Source: an uncultured Actinomycetaceae bacterium
GTDB lineage: Bacteria; Actinomycetota; Actinomycetes; Actinomycetales; Actinomycetaceae
Length of the DNA stretch: 25,332 bases
Assembly: GCA_902464405.1 (NCBI GenBank)
Contig: CABQJD010000015.1
Coordinates: forward strand, 1-25,332
Direction of reading: 5' to 3'
A program made the position numbers and the translations under genes. This document shows, piece after piece, positions 15,012 to 22,299 of the stretch (its first letter is position 1; each line of letters starts with the position of its first letter). Under the pieces are notes generated by a model. That model had not been told where the DNA came from. It worked only from the letters and a program-made list of their open reading frames with translations, and made no database searches.

Positions 15012-16832
15012 ATGAAAACACAAGGTATCTATACGAATCAGCAGCCTTCGGCAATGCCCTATCGTAAATATACGCACTTTATGGATCGCAATCCTGTGAG
15101 TTTACCAGATCGCACCTGGCCAAATGCTCGCATTGAACGCGCACCCAGATGGCTTTCTACAGATTTACGCGATGGCAACCAGGCGCTTGTAGAGCCAATG
15201 ACGGCTCAGCAGAAACGGCAAATATTCGATTTGCTTGTGAGAATCGGTGTAAAAGAAATTGAAATTGGCTTTCCAGCTGCTTCGGATACTGATTGGGAAT
15301 TTGTGCGTTCTCTTGCAAAATCAGATGCTGTTCCTGAAGACGTGACGGTTTCGGTGCTCACCCAAAGCAGGCCCGATATTATTCGCCGCACAATTGACTC
15401 ACTCCACGGGTTTGCGCGAGCAACGGTACACCTATATAATGCAACATCGCCGCAATTTCGCACAGTCGTATTCGGCATGGATCGAAATGAGGTAAAACAG
15501 CTGGCTATCAGTGGCACGCAGGAAGTTTTGTCGTATATGGAAAAAACTTTGAGTGATGATACGATCGCTGGATTCGAATACTCGCCTGAAATTTTTGTGG
15601 ATACGGAGTTGGATTATGCGCTTGAGGTTTGCGAAGCTGTCAGCGACGTTTGGCAGCCAGGCCCTGAGCGTGAGATTATTGTGAATCTTCCGACCACGGT
15701 TGAGCGTACAACACCAAATATCTACGCTGACCAAGTTGAATGGATGGCTCGCCATCTCACACGCCGTGAATATACTGTGCTTTCAGCTCATAATCACAAC
15801 GATCGAGGCACAGGCGTTGCAACAACGGAGCTTGCAATGCTCGCTGGTATTGACCGCGTAGAAGGATGTCTTTTTGGGCAAGGAGAACGCACGGGAAACG
15901 TCGATCTCGTGACGATTGCGCTGAATCTTTTTTCCTCTGGTATTGATCCTATGCTCGATCTTTCGGATATTGACGGTATTCGACGCGTAGTGGAGCAATG
16001 CACGCAGATGAAAATTCCAGCACGTGCACCTTATGCAGGTGATTTGGTTTATACAAGTTTTTCCGGTTCTCATCAAGATGCTATTAAGAAGGGGTTTGCC
16101 GCTCGAGAGAAAGCTGTTGCCGCTGCAGGCGGAGATGAAAATTCAGTGATATGGGATATGCCATATTTACCGATTGATCCAAAAGATGTTGGGCGCAGCT
16201 ATGAGGCGATTGTGCGTGTGAACTCGCAAAGCGGCAAGGGCGGAGTATCGTATCTCATGAAGTCTGTGCATGGTATGGATATGCCGCGGCGCTTGCAAAT
16301 GGAGCTTTCACGTATTGTTCAAAATGTCAGTGATACCAATGGAGGTGAGGTGACGGCTGGGCAACTGTGGAAAATCTTTGCAGATGAATATTTGCCTTTC
16401 ACCGCTGCTGATGGGTTGAAACCTTGGGGTCGATATATTTTGCGCGGTACGGCGGTGACGACGGAAGATCGAGATCGCGATTCGGTTCTCACGGTGACGG
16501 TGACGCAGCGCGAATTTTCTGAAGCTGGCGCAGATGCTCAGACTGCTGGCGTCATTTCTTCTCAAGATCTGACGATTCAGGCAACGGGTAACGGTCCAGT
16601 TGATGCATTTGTGCAGGCAATACAGGAGATGGGCATAAGCCTTCGCGTGCTCGATTACGTAGAGCACGCTATGAGCGCTGGCAAAGATGCTGTTGCTGCG
16701 GCATATATCGAGTGCGAAGTGAATGGAAAGATACTGTGGGGTGTCGGTATGGATTCTTCAACGATGACGGCGAGTTTTAAAGCAATTATTTCTGCAGTGA
16801 ATCGAGCGATTCGTCTGGCATCTGATACATAA
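15012..16832 (+). CDS. leuA: 2-isopropylmalate synthase LeuA
   Basis: LeuA joins acetyl-CoA and 2-oxoisovalerate to form 2-isopropylmalate, the first committed step of leucine synthesis. The 606-residue length is that of the long actinobacterial form. Visible motifs are STDLRDGNQAL (49 onward) with metal and substrate residues R53 and D54, the metal-binding H260-N-H262-ND, GQGERTGNVD, and a C-terminal regulatory domain (about 470-606) that binds leucine for feedback inhibition. The ATG has AAGGAA at 15001-15006. Upstream lie the leader peptide and pseudoknot. Other leucine genes are not in the window, so leuA stands alone between era and recO. Confidence 0.97.
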   Translation: MKTQGIYTNQQPSAMPYRKYTHFMDRNPVSLPDRTWPNARIERAPRWLSTDLRDGNQALVEPMTAQQKRQIFDLLVRIGVKEIEIGFPAASDTDWEFVRSLAKSDAVPEDVTVSVLTQSRPDIIRRTIDSLHGFARATVHLYNATSPQFRTVVFGMDRNEVKQLAISGTQEVLSYMEKTLSDDTIAGFEYSPEIFVDTELDYALEVCEAVSDVWQPGPEREIIVNLPTTVERTTPNIYADQVEWMARHLTRREYTVLSAHNHNDRGTGVATTELAMLAGIDRVEGCLFGQGERTGNVDLVTIALNLFSSGIDPMLDLSDIDGIRRVVEQCTQMKIPARAPYAGDLVYTSFSGSHQDAIKKGFAAREKAVAAAGGDENSVIWDMPYLPIDPKDVGRSYEAIVRVNSQSGKGGVSYLMKSVHGMDMPRRLQMELSRIVQNVSDTNGGEVTAGQLWKIFADEYLPFTAADGLKPWGRYILRGTAVTTEDRDRDSVLTVTVTQREFSEAGADAQTAGVISSQDLTIQATGNGPVDAFVQAIQEMGISLRVLDYVEHAMSAGKDAVAAAYIECEVNGKILWGVGMDSSTMTASFKAIISAVNRAIRLASDT

Positions 16833-16919
16833 TCAATGCGGCATCGTGCAGGTGAGGATATATTTCTTCTGTGGGCACTTCGGTTTTTGCAGCCAAGGCG
16901 TATTTCCTGGGCGAGAGGT

Positions 16920-16925
16920 TAGAAT
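16920..16925 (+). promoter_or_regulatory. Likely leaderless promoter of recO (-10)
   Basis: TAGAAT sits exactly six bases before the recO GTG (16932), the spacing for leaderless transcripts common in Actinobacteria. The same bases contain ATG GGC GAG TGA, a three-codon frame with GAGAGG at 16913-16918 ahead of it, which overlaps the GTG. Either model is possible. Confidence 0.45.
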
Positions 16926-16931
16926 GGGCGA

Positions 16932-17681
16932 GTGAAGAAAACGTATCGTGACCAAGGGATTGTGCTAAGAACCAGCGATTTGGGCGAAGCTGATCGTATC
17001 GTCACGCTATTGACGCGCAGTCACGGAAAAATTCGTGCAGTTGCGAAAGGAGTGCGAAAAACCAAATCTCGTTTCGGCGCTCGCTTGGAGCCTTTTGCCT
17101 TAATAGATATGCAGCTCTACGTGGGGCGCGGTTTAGACGTCGTCACGCAAGTTGAATCAATTAATCAGTATCATCGCACGATTGTTCACAATTATGATGC
17201 CTATACTGCGGCGAGTGCACTTGTTGAAACTGCCAGCGCGCTTGTGAGAGAAAGTGAGCCTGATGTTGCCCAATTTTCTTTGCTGCATGGCGCACTCCAT
17301 GCGCTCGCCACAGGTGCACATCTGCCAGATTTGATTGTCAATTCATATATTTTGCGTGCAATGCGCTTATCGGGCTGGGATTTCGCGATTTTTGAATGTG
17401 CTGTGTGCGGAGCGTCTGGGCCGCATGAAGCTCTCAATATCCATGCTGGTGGAGCTGTGTGCATAAATTGCCGACCATCTGCTTCGGCATTTCCGACAGT
17501 TGAGACTTGGCAGCTTCTTGGTGCTCTTTCTTATGGCGATTGGAATGTAGCTGACGCGGTATCTGCGGTGACGCGCCGAAGTGCAGGATCTATAATCTCG
17601 GCCTATCTGCAGTGGCAACTTGAACATTGTGTGAATTCGCTGCGGTTTATGAGTGAACGCCTTATTTCAGGTAATTCTTAA
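16932..17681 (+). CDS. recO: DNA repair protein RecO
   Basis: RecO works with RecF and RecR to load RecA on single-stranded DNA gaps and to anneal strands. The 249-residue protein has the N-terminal OB-fold with RDQGIVLRTSDLGEADRIVTLLT and GKIRAVAKGVRKTKSRFGARLEPF, a helical middle, and a four-cysteine zinc site at C156/C159 and C177/C180. The GTG at 16932 gives the standard N-terminus. It follows leuA after 99 bases and precedes uppS by 22 bases, the usual actinobacterial order. Confidence 0.94.
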   Translation: MKKTYRDQGIVLRTSDLGEADRIVTLLTRSHGKIRAVAKGVRKTKSRFGARLEPFALIDMQLYVGRGLDVVTQVESINQYHRTIVHNYDAYTAASALVETASALVRESEPDVAQFSLLHGALHALATGAHLPDLIVNSYILRAMRLSGWDFAIFECAVCGASGPHEALNIHAGGAVCINCRPSASAFPTVETWQLLGALSYGDWNVADAVSAVTRRSAGSIISAYLQWQLEHCVNSLRFMSERLISGNS

Positions 17682-17691
17682 TAGTGCTCGC

Positions 17692-17697
17692 TAAACT
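17692..17697 (+). promoter_or_regulatory. Likely leaderless promoter of uppS (-10)
   Basis: TAAACT lies exactly six bases before the uppS ATG, and no ribosome site is present between them. The TAnnnT box at this spacing is the actinobacterial leaderless pattern. No clear -35 was found. Confidence 0.45.
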
Positions 17698-17703
17698 TGG
17701 ATT

Positions 17704-18489
17704 ATGGCTGATTTTTTCTTAGACGATCAAGTGCCTCTGCACCGAGAAGGCTGTAGTGCACCTGCACTCAATCCTGAAATGCTTCCAACTCATGTAGCTA
17801 TTGTGATGGACGGTAACGGGCGTTGGGCGAATGCTCGCGGCTTACCGCGTACGGATGGGCATAAGGCTGGCGAGCTTTCTTTGATGGATACGATTGCTGG
17901 AGCTGTTGAAGCTGGGGTGAAGGTACTGAGCGTGTATTCATTTTCCACAGAAAATTGGAAACGCTCACCGCGTGAAGTATCGTTTTTGCTGGGCTATTCG
18001 CGCGAAGTTATCCATCGTCGCTGCTCGACGCTTGATGAGTGGAATGTGAAAGTGGTGTGGAGCGGTCGTGCGCCAAAGTTATGGCGTTCTGTGATTCGTG
18101 AGCTGCGTGAGGCTGAAAAAATCACCAGCGCAAATACTGGGTTAATTCTCAATTTTTGTATGAATTACGGCGGGCAGGCTGAAATAGTTGATGCTATGCG
18201 TTCGATTGCGCAACTAGTTGCTGCTGGCAAACTGAAGCCTAGTGGTATTAGCGCTACTACTGTGGCACGGCATCTCTATCAGCCGCAACTGCCTCCCGTC
18301 GATCTGTTTATTCGCAGCGGAGGAGAGCAGCGCACCAGCAATTTTTTACTTTGGCAAGCAGCGTATGCTGAGCTTATGTTTGTGCCAGAGGCGTGGCCTG
18401 AATTTGATCGCCGCAGTTTGTTTAGGTGCCTTGAGCGCTATGCTGAGCGTGATCGAAGGTTCGGAGGAGCCGTTGATAAGGTCTCATAG
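17704..18489 (+). CDS. uppS: Isoprenyl (undecaprenyl/decaprenyl) diphosphate synthase
   Basis: This cis-prenyltransferase condenses isopentenyl diphosphate into the long-chain diphosphate that becomes the lipid carrier for peptidoglycan. The 261-residue protein shows HVAIVMDGNGRWANARGLPR with catalytic D36, SVYSFSTENWKRSPREV, NFCMNYGGQAEI, and RSGGEQRTSNFLLWQAAYAEL near the C-terminus. Chain length cannot be told from sequence alone. It follows recO closely but may also have its own leaderless promoter. Its stop codon lies in the loop of a hairpin. Confidence 0.95.
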   Translation: MADFFLDDQVPLHREGCSAPALNPEMLPTHVAIVMDGNGRWANARGLPRTDGHKAGELSLMDTIAGAVEAGVKVLSVYSFSTENWKRSPREVSFLLGYSREVIHRRCSTLDEWNVKVVWSGRAPKLWRSVIRELREAEKITSANTGLILNFCMNYGGQAEIVDAMRSIAQLVAAGKLKPSGISATTVARHLYQPQLPPVDLFIRSGGEQRTSNFLLWQAAYAELMFVPEAWPEFDRRSLFRCLERYAERDRRFGGAVDKVS

Positions 18490-18501
18490 TGAGGCCTTAT
18501 C
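18475..18501. terminator. Hairpin with the uppS stop codon in its loop
   Basis: GATAAGGTCTC (18475-18485) pairs with GAGGCCTTATC (18491-18501): eleven pairs, one of them G-U, with a five-base loop holding the TAG stop. No T-tract follows on either strand. It lies between two converging genes, so it may be a tailless terminator or an mRNA 3' end stabiliser. Confidence 0.5.
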
Positions 18502-18545
18502 ATATCCGCGAGTGCAGAAGAATTAGGTGCTGCATGATCGTGATA

Positions 18546-19433
18546 TCAGGTGATATTTCCGACGAGTAATCCCACTCCATAGGTGACTATCATTGCGATA
18601 TTTCCCCATAAAATATTGCGGATAGTTGCGCGAGCGATCGATGCCTGCCCGAGGTATGCGGAGACTGATCCAGTGATAGCAAGGGCAATCGTCACTGCAA
18701 AAACTGTGAACGGTAAAGCAATAGAATGTGGTGTGAATACGATGGCACACAGAGGAATAATTGCGCCAAGTACGAAACTAATCATTGATGCAAGCGCGGC
18801 ATGCCAAGGGTTTGTGAGCTCATCAGGATTGATGCCGAGCTCAAATTTGGCGTGGGCTGCTAGTGGATCGTTTTCAGTTAGTTCTCGGGCAACGCGTTGT
18901 GCGAGAACTTTCGAAACTCCGTCATTCATGATGAGTCTTGCAAGATGGCGTTCCGATTCGTGCGGTTGCTCGGCAAGTGCATGGCGTTGACGAGTGAGAG
19001 CGGCACGTTCGGCGTCGCGTTGAGTGCTCACAGATACATATTCGCCTGCCGCCATAGAGAGTCCGCCAGCCACAACGCCTGCGATACCAGAGATAAGCAA
19101 TGTGGTTGAGTTTGCAGTCGCTCCAGCAACGCCTGCCACGAGACCAGCAGTGCTGACGATGCCGTCATTTGCACCAAGCACTCCAGCGCGCAACCAGTTG
19201 AGCTTTGAATCCATGTGTGAATTTTGCGAATCGATTGGGGTGAGCGGCTGTGTATCTGATGCCAAAGCTTCACATTCACTGCATGCTTGTGGATCAAGGG
19301 AGCCAGCGCATTGGGCGACGAGTTCGTTGAATTCTTGTGTATCTGTCTCGTTGAGTGTGCTTCGCGCTTTCACAATCCTCGCAGCGGCGGCGTGTGTTGG
19401 CGCTGTAATTGTGCTTGTTGATAGTGCATTCAT
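18546..19433 (-). CDS. VIT family iron/manganese transporter
   Basis: Members of this family (CCC1/VIT1, bacterial MbfA-like) move Fe2+ or Mn2+ across membranes. The 295-residue protein has LNWLRAGVLGANDGIVSTAGLV (first VIT helix), SGIAGVVAGGLSMAAGEYVSVSTQRD (second, with the metal-binding AAGEYVS block), a charged cytoplasmic loop with many Glu/His/Arg residues (about 130-185), then three C-terminal membrane helices (ASMISFVLGAIIPL, FAVTIALAITGSVSAYLG, ILWGNIAMIVTYGVGLLVG). The first 75 or so residues are an extra soluble part with a CSEC pair and no recognisable rubrerythrin domain. I chose the ATG at 19433 because AAGGTGG precedes it; a GTG at 19442 is in frame. It converges with uppS. Which ion it carries is not shown. 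Confidence 0.9.
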   Translation of the reverse strand: MNALSTSTITAPTHAAAARIVKARSTLNETDTQEFNELVAQCAGSLDPQACSECEALASDTQPLTPIDSQNSHMDSKLNWLRAGVLGANDGIVSTAGLVAGVAGATANSTTLLISGIAGVVAGGLSMAAGEYVSVSTQRDAERAALTRQRHALAEQPHESERHLARLIMNDGVSKVLAQRVARELTENDPLAAHAKFELGINPDELTNPWHAALASMISFVLGAIIPLCAIVFTPHSIALPFTVFAVTIALAITGSVSAYLGQASIARATIRNILWGNIAMIVTYGVGLLVGNIT

Positions 19434-19470
19434 GTTTGCCACCTTACTAATCGATCGGATGTGCGTGTAG

Positions 19471-19489
19471 CTAGGTAAGGCAACCCGTA
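19471..19489 (-). promoter_or_regulatory. Possible DtxR/IdeR-like iron box
   Basis: CTAGGTAAGGCAACCCGTA matches the DtxR/IdeR consensus TTAGGTTAGSCTAACCTAA at 13 of 19 positions by my count. It lies 38-56 bases before the ATG of the VIT transporter, a gene type that iron regulators often control. The right half-site is poor, so support is moderate at best. Confidence 0.35.
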
Positions 19490-19564
19490 TTGATCAGGAG
19501 AGAGAAGGGAAAAGTGGGAACGCGGGGAGGGGCGTATTAGCATTGTTGAGTATCGCTGATGATG

Positions 19565-19657
19565 TGTGCGCCAGAATATGTGCAGACGCGTATTACAGCT
19601 CGCGTCCCTTCCTCTTCTGTATCCTGTGCGTCAGAATATGTGCAGATGCATATATTA
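19565..19657. repeat. Pair of direct repeats, 60-base period
   Basis: The units at about 19565-19595 and 19625-19657 share TGTGCG, then CAGAATATGTGCAGA, then a TAT...TTA end, with three substitutions over the first 29 aligned bases and a two-base indel. Inside each unit ATATG and CATAT (CGTAT in the first) form a partial dyad, as expected of a repressor or activator site. Confidence 0.55.
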
Positions 19658-19785
19658 GTGCGTTCGGTGCGCTCGTTGTGCCTGTATATGGAACTGTGTG
19701 TCAAAACGTTAGAGAACATAGAGAATGCTTAATCGCGCAGCCGTCGTCTTTTTTGCATGTGCCCTGTATATCTGCGCGCGCTCCA

Positions 19786-19805
19786 TATATACGAGCTCGT
19801 CTATA
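19786..19805. promoter_or_regulatory. Near-palindromic 20-base dyad
   Basis: TATATACGAGCTCGTCTATA has a perfect 10-base core (ACGAGCTCGT) and 18 of 20 bases in dyad symmetry. It lies in the divergent spacer. The role is unknown. Confidence 0.3.
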
Positions 19806-20036
19806 CCCTTGAGCGCTTAGCTGCGCTACACGGTGTGCCCATATGTGCGAGGATGAGCAGCTGTATCCAGCACTTTTCTTTGTGTTAAGGATAATTTTTT
19901 TTTCACGTGAGAGTATCATGCGCCAAGGATGCGCAGTTGCGGCGTGGTACGATAATTGCGATTGCCGAGAGCGCACATATAGTGGCACGCGCTGTTTCTT
20001 GAACGTACGCAAACGATGATGAGTGAGGAAATATCT

Positions 20037-20471
20037 GTGAATGATTTCTTAGATTCGGACTTTCCTAGGCAGTCTGCGCCTCCTGAGCTCCAGCCGCGAA
20101 CTCAGCAACAAGCTCAGCAACAAGATCAGCCTTCCCTCCAGCAGCTAACGCAGCCAGCTAGGCATTGTGTGCAAAACGTTTCTTTTTCAGTGCTGCCTGA
20201 TTCCCAGTGGCAGCCTCTATCTGAGCCGCAGCCGATAGTAGCATCATCACAGCCAGAGTCGAAGAAAAATACGCTACTCATTGCTCTGATACTTGTTTCG
20301 GTGCTGTCGTTAATTCTTATGTGGCTCTCGGTGGCATATTTACTCAAAGCAAGCCGCAGGCCTGCTCCTGCAGATTTCTCGGAAAAGATAACTGTAGAGC
20401 TGTGGCAATCTGATGCGAGTTTGCTACTGGAAAAGCCGTATGTGCGTCCTTCATATTCGCAAGTGGTATAG
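20037..20471 (+). CDS. Gln/Pro-rich single-pass membrane protein, unknown function
   Basis: I do not recognise this protein of 144 residues. Its first half is rich in Gln and Pro (QQQAQQQDQPSLQQ) and likely disordered in the cytoplasm. A strongly hydrophobic helix follows (about 80-102, LLIALILVSVLSLILMWLS), then a short outer tail of about 40 residues ending SYSQVV. I chose the GTG at 20037 because GAGGAA (20025-20030) is well spaced; ATGs at 20016 and 20019 are in frame without a site. The next gene begins 11 bases after its stop, so they are likely co-transcribed. Confidence 0.65.
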   Translation: MNDFLDSDFPRQSAPPELQPRTQQQAQQQDQPSLQQLTQPARHCVQNVSFSVLPDSQWQPLSEPQPIVASSQPESKKNTLLIALILVSVLSLILMWLSVAYLLKASRRPAPADFSEKITVELWQSDASLLLEKPYVRPSYSQVV

Positions 20472-20482
20472 GTAGGTGTACG

Positions 20483-21052
20483 ATGAATTCTCATAAGCGT
20501 TACGTTGTGCTCACGCCTTTCGAGAAAGCAGTGGTTGTAGCAGGTATTGCTCATATTCATGGCATTGAAGCAGATGTTGTTTCTACTGATTCAGGAGTTG
20601 CTCTCGTACGGGATATTCCAGTTCCCGAGTTTGCTGATTGGGATATTGCGGAGCTTCTCGGACCTACAGGAGATGCTGGCAGCGGTGAAGCCTCTGCACC
20701 TGAATCGTCACCTAATAGCGATATTGATGCTGATAATCCGCAGGCAGTTGCTGCAGTATTTTCTGAGCTTTCTCCTTATGGCGTGGTGCTTCTTGAGGTT
20801 GAACTGGGCGATGACGTCGGCGGTGAAGACGGCGTCTCTGGTGTGGTTCATGCTCAGCGAGTGATTGCAGGAAAACCTGGGGAAGCTCTCCCAGCTGGTT
20901 TGATTCTCAATTCACTCGATTCGAAAATTGAAGCGCTTATTTTGGGGCTGCAGCCGATTGATGAGATTGATCCGCACGTGATAAAGCCAAGTAATGCCGA
21001 GCAGTTCCTTAAGCATTCTTTTCGTGACGATAATGGAGATGCCAGCGCGTAA
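20483..21052 (+). CDS. Acidic protein of unknown function
   Basis: I do not recognise this 189-residue soluble protein. It is acidic, with no membrane segment or signal peptide. Residues 1-55 (RYVVLTPFEKAVVVAGIAHIHGIEADVV) look like a small alpha/beta unit, followed by a Ser/Asp/Glu/Pro-rich linker (about 65-90) and a second part with VVLLEVELGDDV and PAGLILNSLDSKIEALILGLQ. The ATG has GGTAGG at 20471-20476. It sits between the small membrane protein and an SseB-family gene, in front of infC. Confidence 0.7.
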   Translation: MNSHKRYVVLTPFEKAVVVAGIAHIHGIEADVVSTDSGVALVRDIPVPEFADWDIAELLGPTGDAGSGEASAPESSPNSDIDADNPQAVAAVFSELSPYGVVLLEVELGDDVGGEDGVSGVVHAQRVIAGKPGEALPAGLILNSLDSKIEALILGLQPIDEIDPHVIKPSNAEQFLKHSFRDDNGDASA

Positions 21053-21150
21053 AGGCGTGAAGGATACTGGGCTGAGAGTAGGCAGGTGCTTAGCTGCAGC
21101 AGTGCCGAGCATATGTGCATAAGCACGCATATAAGAAAGATGGTTGTATT

Positions 21151-21915
21151 ATGCCTCATGCGAAATCTTTGTTGACGCAACATCCTTTTGCGGGTGACGA
21201 TGGATCGATTGCGCCAGATCTAGAGCGCGCTTTTCGTGAAAATCGCCTGCTAAAAACCGAAGCAGTTGTTGCGGCTCTGGGGGAGGTTCGCGTGCTTATA
21301 GGGGCTGCTCCTCATGCTGCTTTGAGTTTTGATGCGAACGAAAGCCATGATGAAAGAAGCATAGCGCCTCACAAAACGTCAGCTCACCCTTTAGATAATC
21401 CAGATGGTCTTATACGCGTGAATTTCGGGCAGGAACGCCATGCATACGCAATTTTTTCGAGTGCACAGGCATACGAGAGTTTTGCCCATAAATATAGTAT
21501 CGCTTCGGCCGTGCGCCCAGTACCAATAAAAGCTCGAGATACTGCAGCTTTAGCATTGGCTCGTGGTGACGGCTTGCTTGTGCTTGATCCTGATACGCCT
21601 CATCAGCAGTGGATTGGGCGTTCGGCTTGTATGGCAATAGCAACAGGAGATGAATGGTGTGCTCCGTGGGGCGATCCAGAAATTGCGCAGCATATTATGG
21701 GTGCTTTGCCAGGAAAAGTACCAGGGCTTGAGCGAGTCTCTATTGATCCAGGTGAAGGTGGCAGTGCTTTTCTCACTATCTATCTCATTGCTGGAGGCAG
21801 TAGGGAGCAGGTTGCTTACGCAGTTCAAGTGATAAGCGAGATTATATGCACAGAACCGTACGTCAAAGCGCGTTTAGACTTAGTGGAGCTGCGCCCATTT
21901 TGGGGAGGTATGTAG
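21151..21915 (+). CDS. SseB family protein
   Basis: This 254-residue protein resembles the SseB N-terminal domain family (PF07179), of unclear function in actinobacteria despite the name taken from a Salmonella secretion chaperone. The family pattern is seen in RHAYAIFSSAQAYESFAHKYS followed by RPVPIKARDTAALALARGDGLLVLDPDTPHQQWIG. A C-terminal part (PGKVPGLERVSIDPGEGGSAFLTIYLIAGG) resembles the SseB C-terminal domain. A region at about 58-82 is polar and variable. The ATG at 21151 is favoured over a GTG at 21115, although its ribosome site is weak. A 99-base gap separates it from the preceding gene. Confidence 0.72.
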   Translation: MPHAKSLLTQHPFAGDDGSIAPDLERAFRENRLLKTEAVVAALGEVRVLIGAAPHAALSFDANESHDERSIAPHKTSAHPLDNPDGLIRVNFGQERHAYAIFSSAQAYESFAHKYSIASAVRPVPIKARDTAALALARGDGLLVLDPDTPHQQWIGRSACMAIATGDEWCAPWGDPEIAQHIMGALPGKVPGLERVSIDPGEGGSAFLTIYLIAGGSREQVAYAVQVISEIICTEPYVKARLDLVELRPFWGGM

Positions 21916-22299
21916 TGCTGTTTAGCTTGCGCAGTGGGTGTCTGGCGGTATCGACTGCCGTATGCTGTGATCTATCGTGCGTTACATCACGTTGCGTCTA
22001 ATTGGTGTGCTGCCCAGCTCACTGCTAGCATTAGGGATGACCGACTGGCTAGATTAGCTAGAACGCAAGCGGAGAAATCCCACCTGGGTGCTACTCGATT
22101 CGGTGCCGGGTTTGAGAATGCGATAGCGAGAAATCGCTGAAATCGCAGTGTATGGAGAGTTGATTTTCAATTTCTGTGCACAGTGGTGGCAGACGCAAAA
22201 TAATGCGCAAGCATTATGTGCCTGCGAAGCAGAGAGTATTCTGCTCCACTTCTTTATGGTTTCCTCCGTGTGCGTGGCACGTAAATGAAGGGGATTATT
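21916..22299 (+). promoter_or_regulatory. Structured 5' leader of infC
   Basis: There is no gene in this stretch. Three hairpins are visible. GCGAT-AGCGA and TCGCT-gaa-ATCGC enclose a GAAA loop (22120-22146). ATAATGC and GCATTAT enclose a GCAA loop (22200-22217), extended by CGCA/TGCG at 22194-22197 and 22223-22226. AGCAGA/TCTGCT spans 22228-22245. TCCTC (22262-22266) can pair with GGGGA (22290-22294) at the ribosome site. Earlier, TTGGTG (22002) and TAGCAT (22026-22031) are a weak promoter candidate with 18-base spacing. Confidence 0.45.

Larger units (their letters stand above)
19443..20015. other. Divergent intergenic region with repeats and dyads
   Basis: No convincing gene. It holds a possible DtxR-like box (19471-19489), two direct repeats 60 bases apart (19565 and 19625), a dyad at 19786-19805, a nine-T run (19895-19903), and a possible extended -10 for the next gene (TGG then TACGAT, 19945-19953). 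Confidence 0.5.

Noticed and set aside
19543..19812. Cys-rich 89-residue frame across the direct repeats
   Set aside because: It has no ribosome site, an odd composition, and its repeated CADAY peptides simply mirror the DNA repeat. A non-coding site pair explains it better.
19895..19903. Nine-T run as a terminator
   Set aside because: No stable GC-rich stem precedes it; the nearest stem (GCTG/CAGC) has four pairs and is about 30 bases away.
21934..22140. 68-residue frame before infC
   Set aside because: No ribosome site and no recognisable protein; the region is better explained as leader and promoter DNA with hairpins.
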